Assembly: GCA_017547845.1 (NCBI GenBank) | Contig: JAFYNZ010000022.1 | Location: forward strand, 1 to 64,000 | Direction of reading: 5' to 3' | DNA length: 64,000 nt | From: Muribaculaceae bacterium | GTDB taxonomy: Bacteria; Bacteroidota; Bacteroidia; Bacteroidales; Muribaculaceae | Shown: in pieces, positions 33,751 through 43,160 of the stretch | Position numbering within the stretch: position 1 is the stretch's first letter | Layout: each line of letters starts with the position of its first letter | Notes under the pieces: model-generated | The model's input: only the letters and a program-made list of their open reading frames with translations | Database searches by the model: none | What the model was told of the DNA's origin: nothing | Made by a program: the position numbers and the translations under genes

Positions 33751-35157
33751 TTAGAAGTGAGAAGAACCATCGAAACAGTGAGTGCATACTTTGCATTTTG
33801 GTAGACCGATAGCCTCTACTAATGATTCGAGGGTGCTAAACTTCAATGAGTCTAATCCGAATCTTTCTGCTATCTTGGCTACCATGTTGTTGTATTCAGG
33901 ACTGCCAGTTGTCGCATATTTCTCGAGATTCTTATTTGGATCGCCCTCTAGCTCCTCGATTACGCGACGAGTTATCAACTCCATATCACTCTTTGACGAT
34001 GAGAAGCCTACGAATGGGCAGCTATAGATGAGAGGAGGACAAGCAATGCGGATGTGTACTTCCTTCGCCCCGTAGCCATAAAGCATTTTTACAGTGTCCT
34101 TAAGTTGTGTTCCTCTGACGATAGAGTCGTCGCAGAAAGCAACTCTATTGCCATCAAGCATGGCACGGTTTGGAATGAGTTTCATCTTAGCAACGAGCTC
34201 ACGCATCTCTTGATTACTTGGAGTAAAACTACGAGGCCATGTTGGAGTATATTTTGCCACTCCACGATGATAAGGTACGCCCTTACCTTCAGCATAACCA
34301 AGGGCCATGCCGACTCCGGAGTCAGGTATACCACACACACAATCCACTTTTGTATCGTCCTGTTCGCCCATCAGATAACCGCTTTTGAAACGTACTTCTT
34401 CGACGTTGCGACCTTCGTAAGTAGAGATTGGGAAGCCGTAGTAAACCCACAAGAATGAGCAAATCTGCATTTCCTTGTTTGGCTCTTTGAGCATCTCTAT
34501 GCTGTCATGCTTAAGTTTTACGATTTCACCCGGACCGACGTCGCGAAGTACATCATAGCCTAGGTTTGGTAACGCTGTAGTTTCGCTGGTCAATGCATAG
34601 CCATCTTCGCTTTGTCCGATGATGATTGGTGTGCGGCCAAGATAGTCACGAGCTGCAATGATACCATCTTCTGTCAGAAGAAGCATCGAGCATGAACCTT
34701 TTATCTTGCGGTAGACGTTCTCAATGCCATCTGTAAATGTTTTGCCTTGAATAATCAATGTTGCGACCAACTCTGTTGGGTTGGTTTTACCAGAACTTAA
34801 TTCGGCGAAATGAAATCCTGCATCGAGCAATTCTTTCTCAAGCTCAACAATGTTGCATATCTTAGCGACAGTGACAATTGCAAATTTGCCAAGGTGAGAA
34901 TTAATTACAATGGGTTGAGAGTCGTTGTCGCTGATAATTCCTATACCCGAATTACCTTTGAATCGAGGAAGAACGCTCTCAAATTTTGTGCGGAAATATG
35001 AATTTTCAAGGCTGTGGATGCTACGAGCAAATCCCGATTCCGGATCATAAGTTGCCATACCACCACGCTTAGTTCCAAGGTGAGAATTATAGTCTGTGCC
35101 GTAAAATAGGTCGTAAACACAATTGCGCTTTAAAACGGTTCCAAAAAAACCTCCCAT
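33751..35157 (-). CDS. Amidophosphoribosyltransferase-like protein lacking the N-terminal cysteine
   Basis: Classical PurF makes 5-phosphoribosylamine from PRPP and glutamine; its Cys1 is the glutaminase nucleophile. This 468-residue homologue begins MGGFFG, so no Cys follows the start Met, and no other start upstream supplies one. The phosphoribosyltransferase half is intact, with the PRPP loop VAFCDDSIVRGTQ (339-351). Cysteines where Bacillus-type PurF holds a 4Fe-4S cluster also appear to be present (Cys233, Cys380, Cys455/458). Similar MGGFFG proteins are known in Bacteroides and are annotated as PurF. It may use ammonia or do another job. C11 peptidase follows. Confidence 0.8.
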   Translation of the reverse strand: MGGFFGTVLKRNCVYDLFYGTDYNSHLGTKRGGMATYDPESGFARSIHSLENSYFRTKFESVLPRFKGNSGIGIISDNDSQPIVINSHLGKFAIVTVAKICNIVELEKELLDAGFHFAELSSGKTNPTELVATLIIQGKTFTDGIENVYRKIKGSCSMLLLTEDGIIAARDYLGRTPIIIGQSEDGYALTSETTALPNLGYDVLRDVGPGEIVKLKHDSIEMLKEPNKEMQICSFLWVYYGFPISTYEGRNVEEVRFKSGYLMGEQDDTKVDCVCGIPDSGVGMALGYAEGKGVPYHRGVAKYTPTWPRSFTPSNQEMRELVAKMKLIPNRAMLDGNRVAFCDDSIVRGTQLKDTVKMLYGYGAKEVHIRIACPPLIYSCPFVGFSSSKSDMELITRRVIEELEGDPNKNLEKYATTGSPEYNNMVAKIAERFGLDSLKFSTLESLVEAIGLPKCKVCTHCFDGSSHF

Positions 35158-35188
35158 AAATTTCTTTTTATTTGTTAAAATTAAAGTA

Positions 35189-35219
35189 CAAAGTTACAAT
35201 TTTAGAGATAAACAGACAA
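35189..35219 (-). promoter_or_regulatory. Promoter for the PurF-like gene
   Basis: On the minus strand TTG (35217-35219) and TAACTTTG (35189-35196) are separated by 20 bp, 31 bp upstream of the start codon. Confidence 0.65.
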
Positions 35220-35332
35220 GCAATATAATATTTTTTTATCGGTAAATAGCAATTTTCTGAAGCATGCACATTGTCTATTATGGTTTGCGAGGAGGAAATT
35301 TTAGTTAATTAACATAATTTTCTGCTTTGGAT

Positions 35333-35364
35333 TTTGCTATTTTAGGATTTAAATGTTAATTTTG
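35333..35364 (+). promoter_or_regulatory. Promoter for rprX-rprY
   Basis: TTTG (35333-35336) and TAATTTTG (35357-35364) are 20 bp apart, a full consensus match, about 108 bp before the rprX start. Confidence 0.7.
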
Positions 35365-35472
35365 CAATCAAATGTTAAACAGTAATTAAACCACAAGTTA
35401 AAAAAATTGTTTAATATAGTGGGAGATGATTCTGTCATCACCTATTAATAGTATTTATAACACTCTGAAAAA

Positions 35473-37011
35473 ATGAAAAAGTCAACAATATGGTTGTTAA
35501 CAATAGTGATGGCATCGACTTTTGGAGCTTTGCTCTATGTGCAGTTGATGTACCTTGACAATATGGTCAGAATGCGCAATGAGCAGTTTGGCGAAAGTGT
35601 CAAGCGATGTCTCTATGCCGTAGCAGGATACCTTGAGAAAGAGGAGACACTCCACTATCTTGAGCAAGATGTCAGTGGCATTGAAAGTGCATTTTATAGT
35701 GGGTACTCCAATGGTGGTGGCATAGGCAATGGTGTTTTCAGTTACTCTATTGAGAGCCCTGATGGCACAATCACCAATTACACTGTGTCATCTTCGGTAG
35801 ACCGACCTTCTACTCCATCATCTAAACTAAATTTTCCATCTCCGGCTCAAGGCATAGGCTCGAGATATCAGACTATGCAAGAGGTAATTCGTGGTCAGTA
35901 CCTATACCAGAAGGGATTGCTTAATGAAGTAATTCTCACCATATTAAGAGAATCGGGTTCACGTCCTATCCTCGAACGTGCAGACTCTGCCATGGTGAAA
36001 GACTATCTTCGTACGGAGTTGAGCAACAACGGATTAAGTCTTCCTTTTGCATTCGCAATTAAGACCGAGAAAGGTGTAAATGTCTATAAGACTCAAGAGT
36101 TTACCCCTGAAGATGGCCAGGGTGTATATTCTCAGATGATATTCCCGAATAGTCAATCAAAATATTACCTCGATGTCTATTTCCCGACAAAAGACTCCTA
36201 TATATATAGCTCGGTAAGATTTTTGATTCCAATGCTCATATTTACAATTGTCCTCTTGATAGTCTTTATTTCGACTATTGTAGTTGCATTCCGTCAGAAA
36301 AAATTGACTGAAATCAAGACAGATTTCATCAACAATATGACGCATGAGTTTAAAACACCGATTTCAACTATATCACTTGCCGCTCAGATGCTTAATGATG
36401 ACTCGGTGAGAAAGTCTCCATCAATGTTGCAGCATATTTCGAGCGTCATTAATGACGAGTCTAAGCGTCTAAGATTCCAAGTTGAGAAAGTGCTTCAGTT
36501 GTCGATGTTTGACCGTCAGAAAGCTACACTAAAGTTATCGTGTCTTGAGGCCAACAAGGTCATTTCCAGCGTAGTAAACACCTTTAAAATCAAGGTTGAG
36601 AAATATGGTGGTTCGATTGTTACGAAGTTGGATGCAGACTGCGACAAGGTGCTCGTCGATGAAATGCATTTCACAAATGTGATATTCAATCTCCTTGATA
36701 ATGCTGTAAAATATATGAAGGAGGATGGTGAACCACATCTGGAAATTGCTACTCGTGAACTTACCAATAATCGCATAGAAATCTCTATTAAAGACAATGG
36801 TATAGGTATCAAGAAAGACGACTTGAAGCATATCTTTGAGAAATTTTATCGAGTGCCTACAGGCAACCGACATGATGTCAAGGGCTTTGGTCTTGGATTG
36901 GCATATGTGCAAAAAATGGTAAACGAATTTAAAGGTAGTATAACAGTCGAATCAGAATTTGGAGAAGGCACAACATTCTATATCACTTTGCCACTCCTTA
37001 AAGATGAATAA
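35473..37011 (+). CDS. rprX: Sensor histidine kinase RprX
   Basis: This is the sensor of the RprX/RprY pair described in Bacteroides fragilis. Membrane helices at about residues 6-27 and 249-273 enclose a large periplasmic sensor region with a Gly/Ser-rich stretch near residues 75-90. The HisKA motif NNMTHEFKTPIS carries His291, followed by the ATPase N box NLLDNAVKYM, G1 DNGIGI and G2 GFGLGLAYV. At 512 residues it is complete. rprY follows after 19 bp. The signal sensed is not shown by the sequence. Confidence 0.92.
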   Translation: MKKSTIWLLTIVMASTFGALLYVQLMYLDNMVRMRNEQFGESVKRCLYAVAGYLEKEETLHYLEQDVSGIESAFYSGYSNGGGIGNGVFSYSIESPDGTITNYTVSSSVDRPSTPSSKLNFPSPAQGIGSRYQTMQEVIRGQYLYQKGLLNEVILTILRESGSRPILERADSAMVKDYLRTELSNNGLSLPFAFAIKTEKGVNVYKTQEFTPEDGQGVYSQMIFPNSQSKYYLDVYFPTKDSYIYSSVRFLIPMLIFTIVLLIVFISTIVVAFRQKKLTEIKTDFINNMTHEFKTPISTISLAAQMLNDDSVRKSPSMLQHISSVINDESKRLRFQVEKVLQLSMFDRQKATLKLSCLEANKVISSVVNTFKIKVEKYGGSIVTKLDADCDKVLVDEMHFTNVIFNLLDNAVKYMKEDGEPHLEIATRELTNNRIEISIKDNGIGIKKDDLKHIFEKFYRVPTGNRHDVKGFGLGLAYVQKMVNEFKGSITVESEFGEGTTFYITLPLLKDE

Positions 37012-37030
37012 ATTAAAATAAAATTATATC

Positions 37031-37735
37031 ATGGAAGAAAAATTGAGAATCCTATTATGCGAAGATGACGAAAATCTCGGTATGCTTCTTCGCGAATTTC
37101 TCCAAGCAAAGGGTTTCAATGCAGACCTTTGTTCAGATGGAGAAAAGGGCTACAAGGCCTTTGTTAAAAACCAGTATGATCTTTGCGTGTTTGATGTGAT
37201 GATGCCAAAGAAAGATGGCTTCACATTGGCACAAGAAATCAGATTGGTAAACACCGAAGTACCTATTATCTTCCTCACAGCTAAGGCTTTGAAGGAAGAT
37301 ATCCTCGAAGGATTTAAGATTGGTGCAGATGACTATATCACCAAACCATTCTCAATGGAAGAACTTGTGTCTCGCATCGGGGCTATCCTTCGCCGTGTAA
37401 GAGGTAAAAAGGATAAAGAAGTGACGTCTTACAAGATCGGACGATTCACTTTCGACACTCAGAAACAAGTGCTTGTCATCGATGATAAGACAAAGAAATT
37501 GACTACAAAAGAGTCTGAACTCCTTGCTTTGCTTTGTGCAAATGTCAACCAGATTCTTGAGCGTAATTTCGCACTTAAAACAATCTGGGTTGACGACAAC
37601 TACTTCAATGCGCGTAGTATGGACGTCTACATCACAAAGCTTCGTAAGTTGCTCAAGGACGATCCTTCAATCGAAATTATCAACATTCACGGTAAGGGTT
37701 ATAAGTTGATTACCCCTGAGATCGAAAACGATTAA
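37031..37735 (+). CDS. rprY: Response regulator RprY (OmpR family)
   Basis: RprY is the DNA-binding partner of RprX. The receiver domain (residues 1-120) has the acidic pair Glu11/Asp12-Asp13, the phospho-acceptor Asp55 in VFDVMMPKKDG and Lys85 in LTAK. The winged-helix output domain (about 137-230) ends in the typical INIHGKGYKL. At 234 residues it is full length and very close to what I recall of the Bacteroides protein. It is followed by a hairpin. Confidence 0.95.
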   Translation: MEEKLRILLCEDDENLGMLLREFLQAKGFNADLCSDGEKGYKAFVKNQYDLCVFDVMMPKKDGFTLAQEIRLVNTEVPIIFLTAKALKEDILEGFKIGADDYITKPFSMEELVSRIGAILRRVRGKKDKEVTSYKIGRFTFDTQKQVLVIDDKTKKLTTKESELLALLCANVNQILERNFALKTIWVDDNYFNARSMDVYITKLRKLLKDDPSIEIINIHGKGYKLITPEIEND

Positions 37736-37753
37736 TAAGAAATAATCCTAATA

Positions 37754-37782
37754 GGGATAGTCGATATTATGTCGACTATCCC
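37754..37782 (+). terminator. Hairpin after rprY
   Basis: A perfect 11-bp stem GGGATAGTCGA/TCGACTATCCC (37754-37764, 37772-37782) lies between rprY and plsC, with no strong T run after it. An ATG at 37769 falls in its loop, which is one reason to prefer the plsC start at 37799. Confidence 0.6.
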
Positions 37783-37798
37783 ATTAACCTATATTAAT

Positions 37799-38542
37799 AT
37801 GAAATATATCTATAGAGTATATCTTTGGACTATTGCACATCCATTGTTCATTATTTTGACCCTACTCACAGCTTTCTCTACAGCTTTCGGCTCTATTCTT
37901 TTCGGAAGTCGCATTTGGGGTTACTATCCCGGTAAGGTGTGGGCTAAATGTGTTTGCTTCATTTGGGGCATTCGTATTAAAGTGAAAGGTCGTGAGAATA
38001 TTGATAAGAACACTTCCTATGTATTTGTAGCTAATCACCAAAGTGCCGTTGACATTTGGGTGGTGTATGGATGGCTCAACCACAATTTCAAGTGGCTTAT
38101 GAAGAAAGGGCTCCGTAAGGTGTTCATGGTGGGCTATGCTTGCCACTGTGCCGGTCATGTCTTTGTCGACGATAAGAGCATTGCCGGAGTCAAGGAGACT
38201 ATCGAAGCTGCTGAAAAGCAATTGAAAGATGGCATGTCGGTGGTGATATTCCCTGAAGGATCACGTACATGGGACGGACACTTGAATGCTTTCAAACGTG
38301 GAGCGTTTATGTTGGCATCTGAATTTAAGTTGCCTGTTGTGCCTATTACGATTGACGGTGCTTACAAAGCACTGCCTCGTACTACATACAATGTCACTCC
38401 TACTACAGTGACTATGACTATCCACCCTCCTATCTATCCGGGTGAAAAGGGTTTTGCCCCAAAGAAGTTGCTTGAACAATGTTTCAACATCATCAACGAC
38501 TCTCTCCCTCCTGAAAGCAAGGCAAAAGTTGAGGAAAAGTAA
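37799..38542 (+). CDS. plsC: 1-acyl-sn-glycerol-3-phosphate acyltransferase
   Basis: PlsC acylates lysophosphatidic acid to phosphatidic acid at the inner membrane. I choose ATG 37799, since the 10 residues before it would be encoded in a terminator-like hairpin and the family N-terminus (MKYIYRVYLWTIAHP) starts here. A membrane helix covers about residues 10-35. The catalytic HX4D motif is ANHQSAVDIW, and the substrate motif is FPEGSRTWDG. The length is 247 residues from this start. It ends before a terminator shared with the convergent lipB. Confidence 0.92.
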   Translation: MKYIYRVYLWTIAHPLFIILTLLTAFSTAFGSILFGSRIWGYYPGKVWAKCVCFIWGIRIKVKGRENIDKNTSYVFVANHQSAVDIWVVYGWLNHNFKWLMKKGLRKVFMVGYACHCAGHVFVDDKSIAGVKETIEAAEKQLKDGMSVVIFPEGSRTWDGHLNAFKRGAFMLASEFKLPVVPITIDGAYKALPRTTYNVTPTTVTMTIHPPIYPGEKGFAPKKLLEQCFNIINDSLPPESKAKVEEK

Positions 38543-38620
38543 TCTGATGACAAGTATTTCAGTTACAGTTACATCTCCGAATAAGACTTAATATAAGTAA
38601 ATTATAAATTTTGATTAACG

Positions 38621-38656
38621 AGAAAAGGTCAGAGCGATGAGCTTCTGACCTTTTCT
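38621..38656. terminator. Bidirectional terminator plsC/lipB
   Basis: A perfect 13-bp stem AGAAAAGGTCAGA/TCTGACCTTTTCT (38621-38633, 38644-38656) lies between the convergent plsC and lipB genes and can work in both directions. Confidence 0.8.
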
Positions 38657-38673
38657 ATTGTAGTTAATGTGAA

Positions 38674-39354
38674 TTAGACTCTATCAGAGAGGAGGTGGAT
38701 AAAGATAGATTTGAATAGATCTTTAACCTCTATCATGTCGATGTCGTGACCGAGTTCTCGGCTTATAGAGGTCACTCCTTTGTCGATGAAACCACACGGG
38801 TTGATTGCAGAGAAGTAACTCAAATCAGTGTTAACATTCAGTGCCAAACCATGCATAGTGACGAATCGACTACATTTCACACCTATTGCGCATATCTTTC
38901 GCTCACGAGGTGTGCCGACATCTATCCATACTCCGGTGGCACCTTCCACTCGCTCTCCTTTTATACCATATTTTGCGATAACTCTGATTACGGTCTCTTC
39001 TAAAAGATCGATATAGGATTTTACACCGAGAGAGTATTTCTGCATGTCGAGTATAGGGTAGACCACCAATTGACCCGGTCCGTGATATGTGATGTCGCCC
39101 CCACGCTCAATCTGCACAAACTCTATTCCACGACGCTCAAGATCATCGGGATTGAGGAGCATATTGTTGACTTTCCCATGTAGTCCAAGCGTATAGACGT
39201 GAGGATGCTCTACGAAGAAGACTTTTTCGCTTGCTGTCGTCTTTTGGGATTTCTTATCTTCGATTAAAGATGTAAACAAAGACTTTTGTAAGTCCCATGT
39301 TTGACGATATGGCATTACGCCCAAGTCTTCAAGCTCAATGATTTCGTTGCTCAT
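38674..39354 (-). CDS. lipB: Octanoyltransferase LipB
   Basis: LipB moves octanoyl groups from acyl carrier protein to the lipoyl domains of dehydrogenase complexes and the glycine cleavage H protein. The signature RGGDITYHGPGQLVVYPIL is at about residues 83-101, the catalytic lysine lies in IGVKCSRFVT, and the catalytic cysteine in INPCGF. At 226 residues it is typical. It starts 9 bp after lipA, so both steps of lipoate assembly form one operon. Confidence 0.95.
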   Translation of the reverse strand: MSNEIIELEDLGVMPYRQTWDLQKSLFTSLIEDKKSQKTTASEKVFFVEHPHVYTLGLHGKVNNMLLNPDDLERRGIEFVQIERGGDITYHGPGQLVVYPILDMQKYSLGVKSYIDLLEETVIRVIAKYGIKGERVEGATGVWIDVGTPRERKICAIGVKCSRFVTMHGLALNVNTDLSYFSAINPCGFIDKGVTSISRELGHDIDMIEVKDLFKSIFIHLLSDRV

Positions 39355-39363
39355 ATCGTCTGA

Positions 39364-40215
39364 TTAATGAACGTGTCGTTCTGCATGATAGCTTGAGCGC
39401 ACAAGTGGAGAGCTTTCGATGTGACGGAATCCTTTTTCTTTACCAATTTTGCCGTATTCTTCGAAAGTATCAGGGTGGATATAGTCTTGGAGTGGATAGT
39501 GTTCCTTAGTAGGTTGAAGATACTGACCGATAGTCATCACTTCACAACCTACTGCAAGAAGGTCGTCCATAGTCTGCAAAATTTCTTCTCGGGTTTCACC
39601 AAGACCGAGCATAATGCCCGACTTGCAACGAATGCCGGACTCTGCAATATGCTTGAGAACTTTAAGCGAGCAATCGTAGGTTGCAAAACATCTCACATCG
39701 GGAGTCAATCGTCTGACTGTCTCGAGATTGTGAGAGATTATATCAGGGCGTTCTGCAATAACGATATCAAGCAATTCGAGCTTGCCTTTAAAGTCAGGGA
39801 CAAGTACTTCCATTGTCGTTCCGGGGCATTCGCGTTTGATGGCGCGAATCATTTCTGCCCAGTGATTAGCTCCGCAGTCATCAAGGTCGTCGCGATCGAC
39901 CGAAGTGATAACTACATGCTTGAGATTGAGTGCTTTAACTGAATTTACCACATCGTTAATCTCTTCTTTGTTTAATGGAAGAGGACGACCTGTTGCCACA
40001 TTGCAGAATCGGCAACTTCTGGTGCAGATATTGCCTCCAATCATGAATGTAGCTGTCCCATTTCCCCAGCATTCGCCTCTATTGGGACACATACCACTTG
40101 AGCAAATGGTGTGAATATGTTTCTCGTTGAGAAGTCCTACCACCTGGCTTGTTTTGAATCCCTTAGGTAGATGTATTTTGAGCCATTCCGGCTTGCGTCT
40201 AAAATCTGCTGCCAT
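39364..40215 (-). CDS. lipA: Lipoyl synthase LipA
   Basis: LipA is a radical SAM enzyme that inserts two sulfurs into bound octanoyl groups. The auxiliary cluster cysteines are in CSSGMCPNRGEC (about residues 38-49) and the radical SAM cluster in CTRSCRFC (about 64-71). The C-terminal conserved Arg-Ser-Ser-Tyr is in LVRSSYHAE. At 283 residues it is complete. It is the first gene of lipA-lipB and has a full-consensus promoter back to back with that of the TonB-dependent receptor. Confidence 0.96.
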   Translation of the reverse strand: MAADFRRKPEWLKIHLPKGFKTSQVVGLLNEKHIHTICSSGMCPNRGECWGNGTATFMIGGNICTRSCRFCNVATGRPLPLNKEEINDVVNSVKALNLKHVVITSVDRDDLDDCGANHWAEMIRAIKRECPGTTMEVLVPDFKGKLELLDIVIAERPDIISHNLETVRRLTPDVRCFATYDCSLKVLKHIAESGIRCKSGIMLGLGETREEILQTMDDLLAVGCEVMTIGQYLQPTKEHYPLQDYIHPDTFEEYGKIGKEKGFRHIESSPLVRSSYHAERHVH

Positions 40216-40238
40216 AGTTGTGTTTTATGAATTTTATG

Positions 40239-40269
40239 CAAATGTAGCAAAAAGAATTGAATCAGCAAA
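40239..40269 (-). promoter_or_regulatory. Promoter for lipA-lipB
   Basis: On the minus strand TTTG (40266-40269) and TACATTTG (40239-40246) are 19 bp apart; the -7 box is 23 bp before the lipA start. Confidence 0.7.
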
Positions 40270-40325
40270 ACTATAGTCGATAGATTGCTTTAAAATTCAG
40301 CAAATTGATAAAAGTCTACCTAAAT

Positions 40326-40356
40326 TTTGATATCAAGATAAAATTTGTTAATTTTG
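40326..40356 (+). promoter_or_regulatory. Promoter for the TonB-dependent receptor operon
   Basis: TTTG (40326-40329) and TAATTTTG (40349-40356) are 19 bp apart, 51 bp before the start codon. Confidence 0.72.
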
Positions 40357-40407
40357 TAGTCAGAATACAATATATTTTAACATAATTAACTTAAAAATCA
40401 AAATCGT

Positions 40408-43140
40408 ATGAAGAGACACATTCTCTTAGCCGTCGCACTAATCATGATGTCGCTACGTGCTTTTGCAGCACCTGGTGATATTGAGTGTCACGGTCAGATT
40501 ATCGATGACTTGGGCGAACCTGTCATCGGTGCGACAATTTCAGTAGATGGCACTACATTGGCAGTTGCCACAGATATTGATGGTCGCTTTAAAATTAAAG
40601 TGCCTGCAAAGGCTAAACATCTTGTCGTAAGTTATGTCGGTTACAAGACTCAAAACTTGCGTCCTGTCAACAACCTTGGTATTGTGAAGCTTGAGGTTGA
40701 GTCTACAATGCTTCAAGACGTAATCGTGACTCAGTCAGTCGCTAAGACTCGTCAGACTCCTGTCGCTATTTCACAGATTGACCAGTCTACAATCGACATC
40801 AAGTTGGGTAACCAAGAATTCCCTGAAGTGCTCAAGTCTACTCCAGGTATCTGGACTACAAAAGATGGTGGTGGCTTCGGTGATGCTAAGACCAACATGC
40901 GTGGTTTCAAATCTCCAAACGTAGCCGTGCTTATCAATGGTATTCCTATCAACGACATGGAATGGGGTGGCGTTTATTGGTCAAACTGGGCTGGTTTGTC
41001 TGATGTATCGTCAAATATTCAGACTCAGCGTGGTCTCGGTGCAGCTATCCTTTCTGCTCCATCTGTCGGTGGTACTATCAACATCACAACACAAAGCCTT
41101 GATGCCAAGAAGGGCGGCAGCCTTTGGTATGGCATGGGTAACGATGGCATGAACAACATCGGTTTCAAACTTTCTACAGGTCTCATGCAAAATGGTTGGG
41201 CTGTGACTATCCTTGGTAGCCGTAAATGGGGTGATGGATATGTTCAGGGTACAGCTTTCAATAGCTACAACTACTTTGCTAACATTTCTAAGAGAATCAA
41301 CGACAATCACCAACTTTCTTTGACTGCGTTTGGTGCTCCACAGAAGCACAATAAGCGTAGCTCAGCCGATGGTCTTTCTATCGAAGAATGGCAGAATGTA
41401 GGTCAATACATGGACGGCGATAGCCCATACAAGTACAACCCTACATTCGGTTACGATAAGAATGGTAATGTTCGCTCATCTAACCTTAATACATACCACA
41501 AGCCACAAATTTCATTGGCTCACATCTGGCAAATCGACTACAAGTCATCTTTGTCAACAACAGCTTATGTTTCATTGGCAACAGGTGGTGGCTATTCAGG
41601 TCAAGGTCGTGGCACATGGAACGGCAATAGCATCAGCTACTCATCTTGGTATGGTGCAACAGATGGTAAGATCAATACCCTCTTCCGCAATGCTGATGGC
41701 ACATTTGCATACGATAAGATCCAGGAAATGAATGCTCAAAGCTTGACAGGTTCTAACATGGTGATGAGTCAATCCAACAATAGCCATGAATGGTATGGTC
41801 TCGTTTCAAACTACAAAAACGAACTTATCAAAAACAAATTGATTTTCACCGGTGGTATCGACGTGCGTTACTATGTAGGTCACCATAACAACGAAATCAT
41901 TGACCTCTATGATGGTGCATACTATATGGACGACTCAAGCCGTAAGAATGTCAACCCTATCAACAACGCTGCTGCATTGGATCCAAATTGGAAATATGAA
42001 AAACTCGGTGTAGGTGACATAGTTTATAGAGATTATGATGGTCACACTCACCAAGAAGGTATTTACGCACAAGCTGAGTACTCTGCATTCGATGGTAAGT
42101 TGACTACAGTTCTTGCCGGCTCTTTGAGCAATACTGGCTACTGGCGTGTGGACAATTTCTATTATGACAAGGAACACGCTAAGTCTGAAACACTCAACTT
42201 CCTTGGTGGTACAATCAAGGGTGGTGCCAACTACAACATCGACCGTCACAACAACGTATTCGTAAACGTAGGTTACATCAGCCGTGCTCCATTCTTCTCA
42301 GGCGGTGCATTCCTCTCATCAACAGTGAGCAACGCAACCAACCCTGATGCTATCAATGAAAAGATTGCTTCATTCGAAGTCGGTTATGGTTACCACTCTC
42401 CTACTTTCACTGCAGAAGTTAATGCTTACTTCACAGAGTGGATGGATAAGACTGCTACTCGCTCAGGTGATATCACTTCAGGCGAACATGCCGGCGACCG
42501 CTACTATTTCAATATGCAAGGCGTAGATGCTCGTCACATGGGTATCGAACTTAACTTCAAATACATTCCTACTCAATGGTTTGAAATCGATGGTATGTTT
42601 GCATGGGGTGACTGGCGTTGGGATAGCAATGCTAAGGGTTACTTCTACAACCAACTTGGTCAACCACTTTCTGACCTCCGTGGTAACATCGCATCAGGCA
42701 TCATGGCTACTGACCATGCAAATGCTGTACTCAACCAAAAGGGTGTAATGGTCGGTGGTTCTGCTCAGACTACTGGTTTCCTTGGCGTTACATTTAAACC
42801 ATTTAAGGGTGCTCGCATTGGTGCTGACTGGGTAGTAAGTGCTCGCAATTACTCAGACTATCAGATTTCATCTTCAAGCTATACAGCCGGTGCTGAAATC
42901 AACGTTGCAGAACCTTGGGAAATTCCATGGGGTCAACAGATCGACCTCTCAGCAAGCTATCGATTCAAGATTGGTGGTCTCAATGCTACAATCTATGGCA
43001 ACGTCTACAACTTGTTTAACTACAACTATGTAATGGACGCTTACACTAACTCAGCAGTAGAAGGCAACTGGCAAAACGCTTACCGCATCTTCTACTCATT
43101 CGGTAGAACTTACTCATTGAAACTAAAGGTTAATTTCTAA
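40408..43140 (+). CDS. TonB-dependent outer-membrane receptor
   Basis: This 910-residue receptor imports an unknown ligand through the outer membrane using TonB energy. A signal peptide covers residues 1-20, a carboxypeptidase-regulatory-like domain follows (about 25-105, GQIIDDLGEPVIGATISVDG), then the plug (about 115-225, with NMRGFKSPNVAVLINGIP) and a barrel ending in an aromatic residue (LKLKVNF). The regulatory-like N-domain resembles SusC, but the next gene is not SusD. Codon use is biased to frequent codons, which suggests strong expression. The lipoprotein gene follows after 20 bp. Confidence 0.93.
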   Translation: MKRHILLAVALIMMSLRAFAAPGDIECHGQIIDDLGEPVIGATISVDGTTLAVATDIDGRFKIKVPAKAKHLVVSYVGYKTQNLRPVNNLGIVKLEVESTMLQDVIVTQSVAKTRQTPVAISQIDQSTIDIKLGNQEFPEVLKSTPGIWTTKDGGGFGDAKTNMRGFKSPNVAVLINGIPINDMEWGGVYWSNWAGLSDVSSNIQTQRGLGAAILSAPSVGGTINITTQSLDAKKGGSLWYGMGNDGMNNIGFKLSTGLMQNGWAVTILGSRKWGDGYVQGTAFNSYNYFANISKRINDNHQLSLTAFGAPQKHNKRSSADGLSIEEWQNVGQYMDGDSPYKYNPTFGYDKNGNVRSSNLNTYHKPQISLAHIWQIDYKSSLSTTAYVSLATGGGYSGQGRGTWNGNSISYSSWYGATDGKINTLFRNADGTFAYDKIQEMNAQSLTGSNMVMSQSNNSHEWYGLVSNYKNELIKNKLIFTGGIDVRYYVGHHNNEIIDLYDGAYYMDDSSRKNVNPINNAAALDPNWKYEKLGVGDIVYRDYDGHTHQEGIYAQAEYSAFDGKLTTVLAGSLSNTGYWRVDNFYYDKEHAKSETLNFLGGTIKGGANYNIDRHNNVFVNVGYISRAPFFSGGAFLSSTVSNATNPDAINEKIASFEVGYGYHSPTFTAEVNAYFTEWMDKTATRSGDITSGEHAGDRYYFNMQGVDARHMGIELNFKYIPTQWFEIDGMFAWGDWRWDSNAKGYFYNQLGQPLSDLRGNIASGIMATDHANAVLNQKGVMVGGSAQTTGFLGVTFKPFKGARIGADWVVSARNYSDYQISSSSYTAGAEINVAEPWEIPWGQQIDLSASYRFKIGGLNATIYGNVYNLFNYNYVMDAYTNSAVEGNWQNAYRIFYSFGRTYSLKLKVNF

Positions 43141-43160
43141 ACTTTAAAGCATCGAACAAA

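Larger units (their letters stand above)
35158..35472. other. Divergent intergenic region, PurF-like / rprX
   Basis: This 315-bp AT-rich stretch holds no gene that I can support. It contains the minus-strand promoter of the PurF-like gene near its left end and the plus-strand promoter of rprX near 35333-35364, leaving a leader of about 100 bases before rprX. Confidence 0.7.
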
